The translations under genes and the position numbers were made by a program. From positions 558,001 through 622,000 of the forward strand of contig NW_026570253.1 in assembly GCF_019649055.1 (NCBI RefSeq): a DNA stretch of 64,000 bases. Reading direction: 5' to 3'. The stretch comes from Paramacrobiotus metropolitanus. Taxonomy: Eukaryota; Tardigrada; Eutardigrada; Parachela; Macrobiotidae. Every line of letters starts with the position of its first letter. Position 1 is the stretch's first letter. The notes beneath the pieces were generated by a model. The model searched no databases. It was given only the letters and a program-made list of their open reading frames with translations, and was not told where the DNA came from. Positions 47,644 to 59,300 of the stretch are shown piece by piece.

Positions 47644-48290
47644 TTAATGATCAGATAGATGTGAAACTTCTGTAAGCGGGTCTTCAGCTTTTCTGTAGCG
47701 TTCCAGTCCTACCAAAACCGGAGCCGTTTCTTCGTTGGGCTGAAATACTTCCGCGTGCACAAAGCGCCCACCGCCGCCGCGAATCTGTAGACAAAAGAAT
47801 AATTTGTTTGAATTACTGCTTGTCAAGAGCAGCACATCGTCAGTCGCTACAATTGTAGATGAAACTCTGCTTATTTTATTAAACTGTGAGAATTATACAA
47901 TAATTACAACGACGTTCATCGCAAGAATTCCATTATAAGAATCAGACAAACTTACTTTGAACGAAGTGTAAATTGAGCCTTGTATTCGCTGTGACCGCGA
48001 CTGCACGACAACGTATTCCTGAAGTGCACCTGTTCGCTCTTCCACACTTGATCGCACCTGCAACCAACATCGCTATTTTTAATTACTGCATTTATACACA
48101 TGCAAGTGTCCAGTGTCCAGAACGATATGAATTGTGAACCCTGCACCAGAAACGTTCACGTTATTTCGCTACAGATTTATACCCATTCTGCTGTCCTTGA
48201 TTACGAAGTGTTAAGTAACGGTACGAATATAATTCTGTATGGCACTAGTACCTGATCGGCAATGGACTGATCTTTGCGCTGCGTCGTCAT
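47644..48290 (-). CDS. Stefin (type-1 cystatin) copy 3
   Basis: A three-exon gene of 93 aa on the minus strand, exons 48252-48290, 47956-48057 and 47644-47784, all phase 0 and at the same positions as in copies 1 and 2. Exon 1 is MTTQRKDQSIADQ. Exon 2 reads VRSSVEERTGALQEYVVVQS and then RSQRIQGSIYTSFK, so the inhibitory loop is QRIQG, a conservative V-to-I form of QxVxG. Exon 3 is IRGGGGRFVHAEVFQPNEET with VLVGLERYRKAEDPLTEV, most like copy 2. It is likely an active intracellular cathepsin inhibitor. No signal peptide is present. Confidence 0.88.
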
Positions 48291-49014
48291 AATAGTTTCC
48301 GAATATACGCTAAAATTTACTGACGATCTAAATTCATGAACCGCAAAGTGCGGGTGTATGTATGTACAGAATAGCACAAGGACAAGACCGTTCACGTGTT
48401 CTTCTGTTGGTGAGGCACTGTTTTAAATAATTCCACTATTATACAAAATCCGCTAAATAACGTTTATAAAATGGATGTTGATGCACGAGTAAATAGGTAA
48501 TTCAAACACCGAGAAGGGAAACTGAAAACCTGTCCTGCCATCATTTACCCATACCGCACACGCTTTCAGCAAAGCAGAATCATGGGTAGTTGCACGTATG
48601 AACAGATAAACAGCTGTGAGAAATGCTTTACTTGTTCGTCAACTTTTCAACTTTCAACATAGAGGCACTGTTACTGTTTTTACTGGTTTCATCAAAGAGT
48701 TATCTTAAGAAATGCACATGTACCGGTAAGCACAAGACCGCACCGTTCTACCTCGTCAGCGGGACGAATTCTGCCGTATCAAGAACAATCTCTCCGCATG
48801 CTACAACTAAAAATCACGAATACTTCGTGTAAAAGAAAATTCCCAAGATTTACGTTAGTGAATAAATTTCCACAAGGCATCAGCAGTACAACCAAAGCAT
48901 ACACCACGAGTGCGAGTACAAATAAAACCTGATTAAAAACCACTGTTGTGTTTCCCCATCGCGCTCCTTTTGGTCAACACCAGATACGGCCCACCATCCG
49001 GCGCCTGTGCGCGT
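48291..49014. other. Intergenic between stefin 3 and the Josephin gene
   Basis: About 720 bp with the presumed stefin 3 promoter and the Josephin 3' end. No conserved frame is seen. Confidence 0.45.
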
Positions 49015-51424
49015 CTACGCGCTCTTCTCAGCTGAGATCGGCTGCTGCACCACCACCAGCATCTCCCCGCCCTTGGTCCCCAGAGCCTCACGCAGGAAGG
49101 TAATAACGGCGGCCTCGTTACCGATCAGCAGGGGCGCCTTGAATTTGGAGTCCAGATTGTAGAAGACCATGCGTTTTGGCTCGCGCCCGGCGGCTGCCGG
49201 ATGGGAGGAGGGCGGCGGTGTTCCGGCCACGCTGACCGGCCGGATGCTGATCCAGTGTCGGCGTCCCAGCGGCAGTTTAAAGGAACCGATACCGTAATCG
49301 TTGGGCAGGTTCAGAATCAGCCCCACCACATTCGACAGGTCCAAGCTCGACAGGTCACTGCAACAGCGAAAAGTGCTCCAGTATCATTTAAAACACACCC
49401 CTTCCTAGGATATTACTATTCCAATCCAGGTAACTACCATCAAACAGGATCAATATAACTAAACACGATAAATACAAGGGTGACACTATTGCCAACCCAA
49501 ACACCCCCATTATTAATAGCCACCGCTTTTCCACACCCCGTTAATTATATGCACCCTTAAACAAGATTAATATAACTAAAATAGGCTAAAACACAAGTAA
49601 AACAAGATAAATATAATTTTGATCAGCTTTAATCGCAAAAGTTATCGCCAGAAGATTAATTTATTAATTATCCATATATATATTCTGTACAGTAAATGCA
49701 GCTTATCCCATTAAACATCAGACGGAGCAGTGTACCAAAACTCGTTAAATTACCACGCACAGACAATCTCTAAAATTAACAACTGAAAAGAGTAACAAGT
49801 GGAACCGCTCAGGCTATTCAGATAAACAACTCCCAGAATTCAATTAATAACATTTCAAATCTAATAACACTCGTTCAGCAGAATTCCTTATTACACTATT
49901 ATTATTACTATTCCTTATTACACGTTACACCTTACCACCATTACGATGATGCTGTGTTATTCTATACCTACTGGCATGTTTGTGACGTTAAACAATAAGA
50001 AATTTTAGTGAAGGAAGTGAATATCAAGTTAGAGAGTTTTAAAAAGACCCAAACCAAAGCAACGTGAACACTTGAACTTTAGAGGATGTTTTAAAAAATG
50101 ACTTCGGACACAGAACAACCGACAACCGCATTTCGTAAAGGCGTTGGACAAATTGATTAAAAATCAATTTGTCCAACGCCTTTACGAAATCGTTCGCAAA
50201 AGACTAAATTAAAATCAACAACCAAAAATGTGGGCCACAAAACAATCCTGCGTTTCGCCAAATCTTGAAATGTCCAGAGCTACAAGAGCCCTAGAATTCA
50301 GTCAACCAGAAGAGAGCGTGCTAATAACGCCACAGCACATCAACCACTTACTACAAGAAATCACCCGTACTCATTATGAGAAAAGAATATTTACAGAAAC
50401 AATTCCTGTTCAATTTGCATATCGTAGCCTGGAAAACTACTTATTTTTGCAAAGCCCCCGAAACACAGAGCAATCTACTGTACACACCGATTTCGTAAAT
50501 AGACAATAGTCAATACAATGGTAAATCCTAAACCTACACCAAATCGTTTTAATCCACTCACAGTTTCAGCAGAAAAGTGCAGAAATTATGCCTTCCTATA
50601 CAAGAAATAATTAATATCAATCGATGAGTTATAATACATAAGCAAGATCGTCCAGACTTCAGCGTAAGTATTTCAAAATCCCATAGGTAACACACTTATT
50701 TTGTAGAAATAAAAGAAAAACAACCTGATGATCACAAACTTAGAAAGGGTACAAAAAAAGCTGGTACACAAATCAAAATATCAACCGTTAGATCAACCGC
50801 GAAACCGTTAACAGTAAAACTGACAAAAAGCCCCCATTAAACTCACGCGGATCACAAAAGAGAGGCTGAAACTGGATTTGGCACTGATAAAGACACAAAC
50901 ACTAAGGGAAGAAAACCACAAAAAAAGATTCCTAAAATCGAGAATTCAAAGAATACAATAGATGATCAGTCTGCAATAAACTCGGACATTCTGACTGCAT
51001 CCCGTGGACGAACGTTTCTAACTGTCAATAATGTTCGTCCACGTTTCTGTGACCGTCTATAGCAAGATCACGTTTATTTACTAACAAAGCGAAACTCACT
51101 TGCGTTTATCCCACCAGATGGCTTCACAGTTGCGCGACTGGACCGCCACCATGACGACATTGACATCGTAATTCCCGAATCCGAAGAAGGATCGGTGGGG
51201 ATTCGTCCATCCCTTGGAAGGAGTCAGTCTGCACGCGCAGCAAGGTGAACAATGAGCACGCTGTCATGGATAAACGAACACACCAGCACTCACCTATCGC
51301 AGATCTCGTCTAGGGATTTCTTGGAGAAGCACGGCTCTCCGAAGAGATTGTTCAGTGCGTGCATGGCACAGAACTGCTTCACTTGATGCTCATGATACAC
51401 TTGCGGATGACTGCGTGAATCCAT
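49015..51424 (-). CDS. JOSD: Josephin-domain deubiquitinase (JOSD1/2-like)
   Basis: A three-exon, 200-aa cysteine protease that removes ubiquitin. Minus-strand exons are 51294-51424, 51100-51228 and 49015-49357, with phases 2 and 2. The catalytic cysteine is Cys19 in VKQFCAMHALNNLFGEPCF. The catalytic histidine is about residue 121 in LGRRHWISIR. The third residue lies in FYNLDSKFKAPLLIG. NPHRSFFGFGNYDVNVVMVA, then CEAIWWDKR, aligns closely with human JOSD1. Between the His strand and the LDSK segment there is an insertion of about 20 Pro/Ser/Ala-rich residues absent from the human proteins. Intron 2 (49358-51099) is 1,742 bp and contains a 29-bp perfect inverted repeat and a smaller hairpin. 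The 50228-50509 open frame inside it has no recognisable domain. Confidence 0.94.
50130..50190. repeat. Perfect 29-bp inverted repeat, 3-nt loop
   Basis: The arms 50130-50158 and 50162-50190 are exact reverse complements (ATTTCGTAAAGGCGTTGG and onwards) separated by AAA. It lies in the long Josephin intron. Confidence 0.95.
51003..51043. repeat. 11-bp inverted repeat in Josephin intron
   Basis: CGTGGACGAAC at 51003-51013 pairs with GTTCGTCCACG at 51033-51043 around a 19-nt loop, 57 bp from the exon 2 donor. Confidence 0.8.
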
Positions 51425-52325
51425 GCTCCCAACACTTCAATGTCCTTTATCAACAATGTCTTTGAAGTCACGGTACACGGGTAAGTCGGGGATGGTCATG
51501 GATCAAATTCCAGTGGATACCTTCCTTGCGAGAAGATTTCCTGGTAACTTGGAGCTGGGTACTTGGGAATCAGTACTGCTCCAACTTAACACTTGAAACG
51601 ATTAAACTTAAAGTTAACTCAAACTTCACAGCATAATTTTTAAACGTTCACACACTATCGTAACGGTAACTTTGTCAAAAGTAGTGACTTCAACTACGCT
51701 ACTCAGTACTCTAACTCCACAGTGACTTCATAGTGCATTTATATTTCCAATTCCAATTTACTGGCAGTAGATTAGTAGTGCACATCCATGATCAATTGAT
51801 ATCTAGAGTAGGGACTTACATAAAAAACAAACTGGGAAACTGAAAAATGCGAAAGCAAATAAAGGAAATAGCACAAACGACTAAAAACTGCATTTTTTCA
51901 ATTTCATCATAGGTATCACGCCACGAAATGCCATGCTGCGGAAGACGTACGTAGCGTTGTACGCGTACGCGTATGCCATCAGAGCGCCGTACAAAAGAGG
52001 TGCTTTCTATTTACATTTTACGTGTACCCCGCTATTTATCGTTTATGTTTTTATTACGCGTTTTTGTTACTGTTCGTCAGTTCGTGCTCTCTGATCTTCC
52101 AGCTCTATAGTTTTGGTTACAATTTTATCCAACAGGAGTTCCATCGCTTTCGAGACTACAGTAACCACAAGTGACAAGTCCTGTTCAAATTTATGACTAA
52201 CGTGAGTCCTTATTATAATCTTTTTAAAAAAAGTTTGCAGTACTGACATAAATTTAATATTCCCTGACTGTGGGTTTCTCTGCAGGCCTGAAGTTTAAGT
52301 CCGCTTTCGGTTGTCTGTCGAGAGA
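51425..52325. other. Divergent promoter region of Josephin and BTB genes
   Basis: A 900-bp head-to-head intergenic region. A CTGCAG acceptor-like site at 52283-52288 may end a non-coding first exon of the BTB gene. No conserved frame is seen. Confidence 0.45.
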
Positions 52326-53015
52326 ATGTCTTCGAATGGCCATGGTGTGAGGCAGTCACGCAACCTGGCGAACTTCGTTCGTCGCCAGCAAGAATGGTTG
52401 GCATCCGAGCAGCATCGGCGCAATGCTGACTTTATCCTGCGCTCCAACGATGGTAAGAAATTCCCGGCCCACAAATTCCTGTTGATGGCCCATTCGCCCG
52501 TTTTCGCGGCGATGCTAACGCACGATACGAAGGAGATACAGCAGGGACAGTGTGATTTGTTGGACACCGATGGGCAGTGTGTGGAGGTGCTGCTGGATTT
52601 CCTGTACAGTTGCGGCAGCATGGGCAAGATCACCGTCCAAAATGCTGAGAAGGTGCTGGTAATGGCGGATAAGTACCAGATTGATGATCTGTGCAGTTCG
52701 TGCGAGGTGGTACTGGCGGGAAACGTTGCAGCGGAGAAAGCCATGCATTATCTGATACTGGCCAGCCGACACCGTTTGCCGGTACTGAAAGAGGCTGCAC
52801 TGCGTGTCATCCCCAAGAATCTGGCCAGTCTGCTCAAGGGAAACGAGCTGGAGAAGGTGTGCCAGTCGGATCCGGAAGTAATTCGCCTGATTCTTGAACA
52901 CTGCTCCAAGAAGATGCGCGTCGTGGAACCCGCGCCAGTGACGGCGCCGCTCGTTTATAAAGTGAAGCCGAATCCCCCTCCCAGCTCCAGCAGCGAATCC
53001 GATTCCGATTATTAA
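52326..53015 (+). CDS. BTB/POZ-domain protein, single coding exon
   Basis: An uninterrupted 229-aa frame, ATG at 52326. After a basic, helical leader of about 32 residues, a BTB/POZ domain spans roughly residues 33-135: NADFILRSNDGKKFPAHKFL, LMAHSPVFAAMLTHDTKE, VEVLLDFLYSCGSMGKI and AEKVLVMADKYQIDDLCSSC. A BACK-like helical extension follows (NVAAEKAMHYLILASRHRLP), then a Pro/Ser-rich acidic tail ending SESDSDY. The domain most resembles the SPOP/TD-and-POZ group, which supply substrate adaptors for Cullin-3 ubiquitin ligases, but no MATH domain is present. The intronless structure contrasts with the multi-exon neighbours. An upstream in-frame TTG at 52311 is not needed. Confidence 0.88.
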   Translation: MSSNGHGVRQSRNLANFVRRQQEWLASEQHRRNADFILRSNDGKKFPAHKFLLMAHSPVFAAMLTHDTKEIQQGQCDLLDTDGQCVEVLLDFLYSCGSMGKITVQNAEKVLVMADKYQIDDLCSSCEVVLAGNVAAEKAMHYLILASRHRLPVLKEAALRVIPKNLASLLKGNELEKVCQSDPEVIRLILEHCSKKMRVVEPAPVTAPLVYKVKPNPPPSSSSESDSDY

Positions 53016-53779
53016 AGTGATTTTAGGAGTGAGGAAAATAACCGATTGCAGAACGGGTTTTTTTTATCTGTAGTTCGGTTGTGTTTTAGTAGTAAGTCAG
53101 TAACGTATCTGCTGAAATACATCTTCCTAAATACAGCTGGTGGTTTTGTTCACGCGATTTTTGCAGTGGTTTTTTGTACTTGCATTCGGTTCGGTATTGG
53201 GTAATTGTTGTTGTGCGATAATACTTATGTGCGAATATCTATATATCTTATTTCTTAACAGTTGGAACACCTAATTAAGGTTTTATTAGAAATTGAAATG
53301 TTGATACTGCATCGGTTCTGTAAAATGGTACTTTGTTTCAATCTGTCTGTCTGTGACTTCCATTCTTCCAGTACTTAATTCTGCCGATTCGTAAACGCTT
53401 TAACAGTACTTACGGGTATCTGCATTACAAAGCACACGAATGATTCCGTTCGGTATGTACAATTTTAACGGGCACATAGGGCATTAAAGTCTGGCGCTAA
53501 CATTAACGATAATATCTGTAATAACATCCTTTCAGTTTAAGAAACCTTTTATTATTAGACATTTGTACGATTAACAATTAATGGCTATCATATCTGCGGT
53601 AATATGTAATACAAAGATTCTGCAGCAGCACGCGTAGGTTCACCTGATATTACAGCGGCATCCATCGAAGTTTTCTGCAACAACGACAACGCTGCATATT
53701 TACGATGGAAAAATATCACAATATCCGAGGCGGCCACAAACTGACACTTTCTCTATTAACTGGGCAAACATCTTTCCAT
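53016..53779. other. Intergenic between convergent BTB and LRR genes
   Basis: About 760 bp with two 3' ends; nothing recognisable. Confidence 0.45.
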
Positions 53780-55323
53780 TTACACAACCATAACCGGCAG
53801 GCCGACAAGCAACACTGACGCCAGCAGAATCAAGACATTCCCATGGAAAGTGGCCGCCGCATTGCCGCCGCCCGATTTGGGCGCGGCCGTTGTTCCTGCT
53901 GCAGCCTTATCGGTGGCAGCCCCGGCTGCGGGTTTATCGGTAACCTGCTTGCACACTTCACTGATATTGACATCCTTCGCGTTCACCTTCTGCGCTCCGG
54001 ACACGCAGGCCACATTGATGTCACAGTTGGCGTACATCAGCGCGTTGATTTTGTCCTGCAATGCCCGAGCGGTGGCGTTGAGGCTTTTGCGATAATTCTG
54101 CACCGAGGTCACCGCGCTACAGTCGCAGGGCAGCTGTGTATCGGCATTGGCCATGTCCATCCGCAGGCACTTGAAGTTGCTGCTGTTGACCAGAGTGTCA
54201 GCGAATCCCGCGTTCATCTTCTTCAGTTTGGGGAGGTTGGACAGGAACAGTGTACTGAGCGCGGGCAAGCCGTCGAAGGTGGCCGGACTGAGGCTTTCTA
54301 TCGGCACTTTGTCCAGGGATAATTTGGTCATGTTGACCAGTCCGTCGAAGGCGCTGTCGGCATTGGCACCGATGTCGGTCCCGGTCAGTTCCAGTGTGTC
54401 GATCATATTTATAACGGAACCGCCGCTGCTGACGGTAAAGATATCCCGGCTGAAATACAGACAAATCATACTATTCTATATTATTGTTTTTGGATGATAA
54501 TAATACATGATTAACAATTATTACTACAAATGACAGTTCACAGTGATATTAATATAATTTTTTCTCAGCTACAATCTTATGGCATTAACCAAACTAAAAT
54601 TTTCAGTCATATGTTAAAGCACCACTCATACTAAAAAAACTTTAATTAAATTAGACTTTACCAGTTGTAATGATAATGACAATAATGACATTACAATAAT
54701 ATTTATGATTTACTCGTTTATACTGTGAGACTCTTATCTACACATATTTACAAGTGCAATAAGCTGATTAGTTGTTAGTGGTTAGTGGTTACCCGCTCGT
54801 CGAAGGGTGGGTGCATTTACGAAGTGTGTGCTAATTTTAAGATCGGTAGCTCTATCAATTACCGTTATGGTGTCGGAAACAAATAATTTTTATAATCACT
54901 GATAATAAATAATTTTATAATTTCTTATTTAAAACAATAAACAAACAATTACAAGTACCTGAAATTCAGAGCACCGCCGATTAAGCGCAGATGTATGGGA
55001 TTCGTGTTAACATCCGCGGTGGTCACCATAGGCTTATTTTTGACAAAGTAATCCAGCGCGCTGGATACATCCGCATTTGATGCATTGTTACAAGCGATCC
55101 TTGTGTACGCATAACAGCCCGACACCAGACATTTGGATCCAGCGGGCGACAATTGTTCCAGCACCTTGCACGAAGGGTCATCATCTTTCGGGACGACTGC
55201 CGCAGTATTCACACTGGCGGCGGGCAGCACGACAACCGGCGCGGCGACACTGGCAACAGCCGGATTCGACTGGGCACTGGCCGCGTGCAGGAAGAATACT
55301 ACCGATAACAATACTAGATACAT
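53780..55323 (-). CDS. Secreted leucine-rich-repeat protein, probably GPI-anchored
   Basis: A two-exon, 344-aa protein on the minus strand, exons 54959-55323 and 53780-54449 (phase 2). It opens with a signal peptide (MYLVLLSVVFFLHAASAQS). An Ala/Val-rich stretch and a cysteine-bearing N-cap (CKVLEQLSPAGSKCLVSGC) follow. Leucine-rich repeats then run through exon 2 (SAFDGLVNMTKLSLDKVPI, TFDGLPALSTLFLSNLPKL), closed by a CDC-containing C-cap and NVACVSG. NMT, NSS, NAT and NIS are possible N-glycosylation sequons. A Thr/Ala/Gly-rich spacer leads to a hydrophobic C-terminus (NVLILLASVLLVGLPVMVV) with no cytosolic tail, the layout of a GPI-anchor signal. The molecular role is unknown. The 509-bp intron (54450-54958) shows nothing else. 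Confidence 0.8.
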
Positions 55324-56307
55324 TTCTGGTATATACCGTGATAAAGGTCAGCGATTAGGAAAAGTATAATTTATGGCTAAATCGTGTGCGCACAGCGTTA
55401 GGGCGGATATAAAAAAATGCACATACAGTTCTTGGCACCGAAGGTGGATTAAACACCGATCGTCACATGTTATATAAGCAGTGGTACATTTTTGGAATAA
55501 TTCACTACAGCCGTCTATTATTATGCCGGTATGTGTGGTAAACATGTACGCACCGCTCGGTGCGTACCGGGAATACGGCTCGTTATTATTGTCCAATTAC
55601 GCCTGAGGGACAATATGATCGACGTGTTTTCTAACAGCTCCACCGGTGGAAATTTCGTCCACTGCGTAGATCACTTATTTTGTGTTTGGAAGGATTGCTG
55701 ATTAGCAATGAAAAAATGGCTAACAGTTGACAGTGTATTCATTGGAAGACTTATGTGCCGCAGGGCAAAATTATAATATTAATATATATATGCTGATGTA
55801 ATCCATCGAAAACAGCGTACGACATTTTGTTTAGAGATATCATGTCCACATGTAGTCAGCGAAAAAATTGGAATTTTGCATTGAGAAAATTTGGAAATTC
55901 TTAGAAAAAACGCTTCCACCTGAAAATACTTGGTAAACGCGATTTCTCATGCTATAGAATCGTGTACAAATGCCACAGAATCTGGTTATCATATTTGGAT
56001 AAAATCGGGCAATTTCAGTAGTGGGAACAACTGATTATTTTCAGATAATACCGCTACACGCAGTATTTTATGGCGATGGCTTGTACAGTCATGCGACATT
56101 GCCGGCCGATTTATTATAATTTTTTATTTCCTTCGGAATGTCAGTTTCGGTTGTTATAAAAAATATAACTCAAATCAATTCCGAAGTTCCGGTCAAATAA
56201 AAACTGAAAGAAATTCAGCGTTTAGTAATTTTGAGCAACAATAATAAATTTCTTTTAAAAAATGGATGCTGTTAACGAAAATGATGAAAGGCAGTGGCTA
56301 CTCGGTT
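55324..56307. other. Intergenic upstream of the LRR gene
   Basis: About 980 bp between two minus-strand genes. A short inverted pair GCACCGCTCGGTGC lies near 55550. No conserved frame is seen. Confidence 0.45.
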
Positions 56308-59300
56308 TCAACGTCGGTGCGGTACAACGCCGTCTAAGTCGTTGGGGTTGTATAAGAGCGCTCCTTCGCGAAGACGACGATATAATTCACGCCGCAATAA
56401 TCGGCGTTCCTTGACCGTCTTCTCCATAAAACCGCGATTTTCATGAGCACGCCGAATAAGGTATGGCAGCACCTCGTCCACACTGCCGTACGGCACGCAC
56501 TTCACAACATTGTAGCCGTTGTGAGCTAGAAGGCAGAGAAACTAAATTACAAGTAACTACTTCTTGAATGATTCTTAGTTTTGCTCTTCCAGCAACTCTA
56601 TAACATCAGTTTTTGTCATCTTAACAAAATAGTTCCGGTGCAGAGTGAAATTTTCTGGACTTGGCTTGCTTACCTAAAGTAAAGGAGAGATGATCGCACA
56701 TTCCCAGCAGCTGCCCAAAATACAACTGCTTCGTTTTCTGTGGAATGTTTAGTGCGCGAATCCTACGACATAATTACGTATTATTGTACGCGTTGTCGGA
56801 AAAAGCAGTCACGCGCGCACTTATCGATAGCCCATCGGACGGTATGTTCATTATGCCCGGCAATGACGATGTTGGCTTTGCCGGGTCGTTGCAGCATGTC
56901 CTCCAGAATGGCACTGACCACCTTCTCGTACATCCGGCTGGTGGTCTCGAAATCCGGATTAATGGGATCAGGATAGCCTAGGGACTGCGCACGTTCCCGC
57001 TCCTAATTACGGGAAGATGATTCATATTAAATGTCGGCACAAGAAGCTCTAAAGGTTGCTTGTGATGTTGAAAAGGTGTATATCTAATATCTACCAAAAC
57101 GATGTATGCGCCGCGCACAACTTTGGCTCCGAAGAGAAAACCTTCCTGCCTACTGAGTTCCAGATGCGACATCATATTCACATGGGCATCCTACGAAGGA
57201 AATTTCATAAGAAAGAAATGAATTTATAAAGAACGCCACTACACGTAAATATAGCAAAACCAAAAGCGCGTGTAGTTTTTTACTTTTTTCTTAGACACGC
57301 AGTACAATTGCGAAGTATTTCGACTTGATCATACTTGAATTTCCTGGAATGTGTTTGTATGATTTTTATGTAATGTTTGTATTTGTAACATTTTAACAAT
57401 AAGGGAAGCAAAAGAATCGTACTCGTAAATAACATTGGTACGTGTTGTAAATCGTCGGCTTCTCTTTGTTGTAGCGCCGCATTAATTCCAGGGAGAAACG
57501 TGCAATAGCCGGCTGAAAGTAGCTCTGTTCAGCATCCACCAAGATGCGCATTTTTTTGCGGAAGGCATGCTAAAATCAACGGGGGAAAATGATCTATTTT
57601 GCCGGCAGACGCTAATTGATGTATCAGTATTACGCGCTCGTACCTCGGCGATGGTATCCATGCGCCGAGCCAAATTATGCGCATTTTCGCGCTCTTCATC
57701 GGACAAGAACTGACCCGAGGCGTTCCCGGGAAGAAGAGACATCTGATCCAGCGACATCTTCCGGTCGAGAATATCCCGCCAGTTCAGACTGTCGATCACC
57801 CTACATACGAAGGCCAAGTAATTACAACCGAAAATTACTTACTCGACAACAGAGCAAGACGGGCTGCGTAACGATATTGCACACTGGCTTGCCTTGCCTT
57901 TTTACTACCGTAGTACCGTACTTGCAGTCGTAGCATCGCTACTACGTTTTACGCTCGTCGGCTACCAATATTTTGTCAGCACTACAGACTCTGTAGGTTG
58001 TAGGGGTTACTCGGATAACAACGGTACTCGTACTGCAGATAGTGACCCAATGTTCGTATTTTATTTATGGCGCTGTTTTCGCTGCATAGAAATATTATAT
58101 GATTGCTCATTTATCTTTCTTTTACTTACAATTAGTACCGTGGTAGTACTTATCTATTTTGCGGATATCATTTACAATTATTTCGATGAATAAAACACAG
58201 AAACATCAAATGACTTTAATTTAATGCTTTCCCGAATGCAATTATAAAATCTTGTTTATAATACGAATATGTATGACTATGTAATGGAACACCTGTTGCT
58301 ACTCTAATCGTGCTTATATATATGGATACTGGCTACAGATACAGTACGTGTCTTTTTTATGCTTACGCAAGGAATATGCAACATATTCGCGGCTGCATTT
58401 GAAAAAAGAACTACGGTAATTTCGACTGAACCGACTTGAAATGTGCAGGATATGCAACATACATGTCATCCCGCGTAGCCAGTCCCTTCAACCACGCCTG
58501 CACGGCAACATTTCCGAGATCGTGACCTTTCTCCACCAGCTTGCGCTTCATTTCGTCCATAGGAATATTCAGTGCTGTGACGGGCAGCGCTGCATCCCGA
58601 TCCAGCAAGTGGTTGATAAACATTTGCGACTTGCGGATAGCATCGCTCATTGCCGTCTGCACAAATGAGAACAAATTTAATTACGTCATCAACAACATTT
58701 TCGCTTTAAAAGGATGTTTTATACCACAAAAATACAACAGAAGCATCTACAATAAGCATCACTTTTTGGCTGTTAACGAAAAATATTTTTGAAATTACAG
58801 ATATGTTACCAGCTATACCACCTCCTTTTCGTAATTGAACACCATTGTTAAGTACTAAGTTACCGTTATTACTATTAACAGTGCTTTAAGATGCAGGTAT
58901 TTGTACGTAATTAATGTGCGAGTGAAAAGCAATGCAATTAATGTGCAAAGCAGTTACATGTGCGAGTAAAAAATGTAACAAAAATGTGGCGACGTAATAA
59001 TACGTATCAAATGTAGTACTATAAGAAGCGCGAAAATCGGACCAGAGTTTCCGGCTTGGCTAACGCGGTGACTTTGATGGCGGCGAAGCCCTCGCCATTC
59101 GTCACTTCGGCCATATCATCCACGCATTTCATAAAGTATCGCAGGTTCACATCGCCGGCATCCTCCTTTGGTTCATGCTGAACCCTGTGACATGAAATCA
59201 GAATTCATTTCGCTACCAATGTTAACTGATGAACGGAAAAGTCCACGAAATCCATACATAATTCCTGATTTTTTCTGTTGGCTTCCTTGTTCATCATCTT

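Noticed and set aside
50228-50509. 93-codon plus-strand frame in the Josephin intron
   Set aside because: No domain or splice context; AT-rich intronic sequence.
53843-54322. 159-codon plus-strand frame antisense to the LRR gene
   Set aside because: It mirrors a GC-rich coding exon on the other strand, which has clear LRR pattern, signal peptide and splice sites.
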